Notes under the pieces: generated by a model
Told to the model about the DNA's origin: nothing
The model's database searches: none
The model's input: the letters and a program-made list of their open reading frames with translations, nothing else
Shown here: piece after piece, positions 5,230 through 5,781 of the stretch
How the letters are laid out: every line of letters starts with the position of its first letter
How positions within the stretch are numbered: the stretch's first letter is position 1
Assembly: GCA_014584635.1 (NCBI GenBank)
Contig: JACTML010000200.1
Location: forward strand, 1-5,781
Origin: Nitrosomonas eutropha
GTDB taxonomy: Bacteria > Pseudomonadota > Gammaproteobacteria > Burkholderiales > Nitrosomonadaceae
Direction: 5' to 3'
Length of the DNA: 5,781 nt
Made by a program: the position numbers and the translations under genes

Positions 5230-5781
5230 ATGAAGACTTCAATGATGCTTTTATTCCGTAACCCGATTTCAGGGTTGGGGAAGATGGTACCGACGCGCCC
5301 TTTCTGGGTCTGGCTGCACCGCTGGGCCGGGTTGTTCATGGCTGGTTTCCTAATTATTGTGGGGGCAACGGGCAGCCTGCTGGCGTTCTATCCTGAGCTG
5401 GAGCGCCTGATCAATCCTCATATTTATCCCAGACAAGTTCTGGAAAAGAAACTGGATATGGCCACGCTTGCGGAGCTGGCGGAGCAGCGGGTTCCTGCCG
5501 GTAGAGTGAATGGGGTGCTGATGGAAGCCAATCAGGAAGCTACCTTGATCCTCATGGATGCCCGTTCGGATAATGCCGATCCACCGAACAAACTTGGATT
5601 TGATCAGATGATCGTCGATCCGTACACTGGAGAGGAACTGGCGCGCCGCCAGTTTGGGGTGATTTCCGAAGGGATGATCAACTTCATGCCCTTCATTTAC
5701 AAACTGCATTATGCGCTGGCGCTAGGCAAGTTCGGGTTATGGGTATTGGGGATTTGTGCTCTGATCTGGACGATCGATTGT
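5230..5781 (+). CDS. PepSY-associated transmembrane protein, N-terminal part (3' end outside window)
   Basis: The frame is open from the ATG at 5230 to the window edge, giving 184 residues. FWVWLHRWAGLFMAGFLIIVGATGSLLAFYPEL (25-57) is the conserved first segment of PepSY_TM/PiuB-like proteins: a His-Arg-Trp turn entering a membrane helix at about 33-55. A periplasmic region follows with the IVDPYTGEEL motif (128-137). The KLHYALALGKFGLWVLGICALIWTIDC end (158-184) is the typical LHY entry into the second helix. Full-length members are about 350-550 residues with several helices, so most is missing. Such inner-membrane proteins are often encoded beside siderophore receptors and are iron-regulated; roles in periplasmic iron release or reduction have been proposed but not settled. 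The upstream frame is closed by TGA at 5167 with no better start; a weak GAGAAAAG precedes the ATG. The shared upstream repeat suggests co-regulation with the receptor. Confidence 0.88.
   Translation, partial: MKTSMMLLFRNPISGLGKMVPTRPFWVWLHRWAGLFMAGFLIIVGATGSLLAFYPELERLINPHIYPRQVLEKKLDMATLAELAEQRVPAGRVNGVLMEANQEATLILMDARSDNADPPNKLGFDQMIVDPYTGEELARRQFGVISEGMINFMPFIYKLHYALALGKFGLWVLGICALIWTIDC

Noticed and set aside
5350..5709. Reverse-strand frame of 119 codons
   Set aside because: It lies opposite the PepSY protein, whose forward translation carries recognisable family motifs; the reverse product does not.

Overview
The window is a piece of a Gram-negative (proteobacterial) chromosome that carries a FecI/FecR/TonB-receptor iron-acquisition locus behind the end of a sirohaem-synthesis gene. 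The outer-membrane receptor, the TonB box, the FecIR pair and the gene style suggest a beta-proteobacterium, possibly Nitrosomonas-like, where such cassettes are abundant. That taxonomic guess is inference from resemblance only.

Layout, all genes on the + strand: (1) 2-433, the C-terminal half of a uroporphyrinogen-III C-methyltransferase (cobA/SUMT type), cut by the window edge. (2) 434-600, an intergenic region with a 17-bp perfect palindrome, a plausible sigma-70 promoter and a weak Fur-box-like sequence over its -10. (3) 601-1146, a FecI-type ECF sigma factor, overlapping by 13 bases (4) 1134-2060, a FecR-type transmembrane sigma regulator. (5) 2061-2377, an intergenic region with two divergent copies of a two-hairpin module, the second ending in a terminator-like stem-loop, followed by the receptor promoter region. 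(6) 2378-4852, an 824-residue TonB-dependent siderophore receptor with an N-terminal signalling (STN) domain. (7) 4853-5229, an intergenic region with a possible decayed sigma-factor fragment, a second copy of the receptor promoter/leader, and an 8-codon ORF. (8) 5230-5781, the start of a PepSY-type inner-membrane protein, running off the right edge.

How it should work, from known Fec/Fox-type systems: the loaded receptor passes a signal through its STN domain to the periplasmic part of FecR. FecR then releases or activates FecI, which directs RNA polymerase to the receptor promoter. The most informative observation here is that about 75 bp upstream of the receptor start is repeated upstream of the PepSY gene (38 of 44 identical positions in the core). 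This suggests both genes belong to one FecI regulon and gives a two-copy footprint of the sigma factor's promoter. The second notable structure is the duplicated hairpin module between fecR and the receptor gene, whose paired bases change together between copies.

No tRNA, rRNA, CRISPR array, intact insertion sequence or replication origin was seen.
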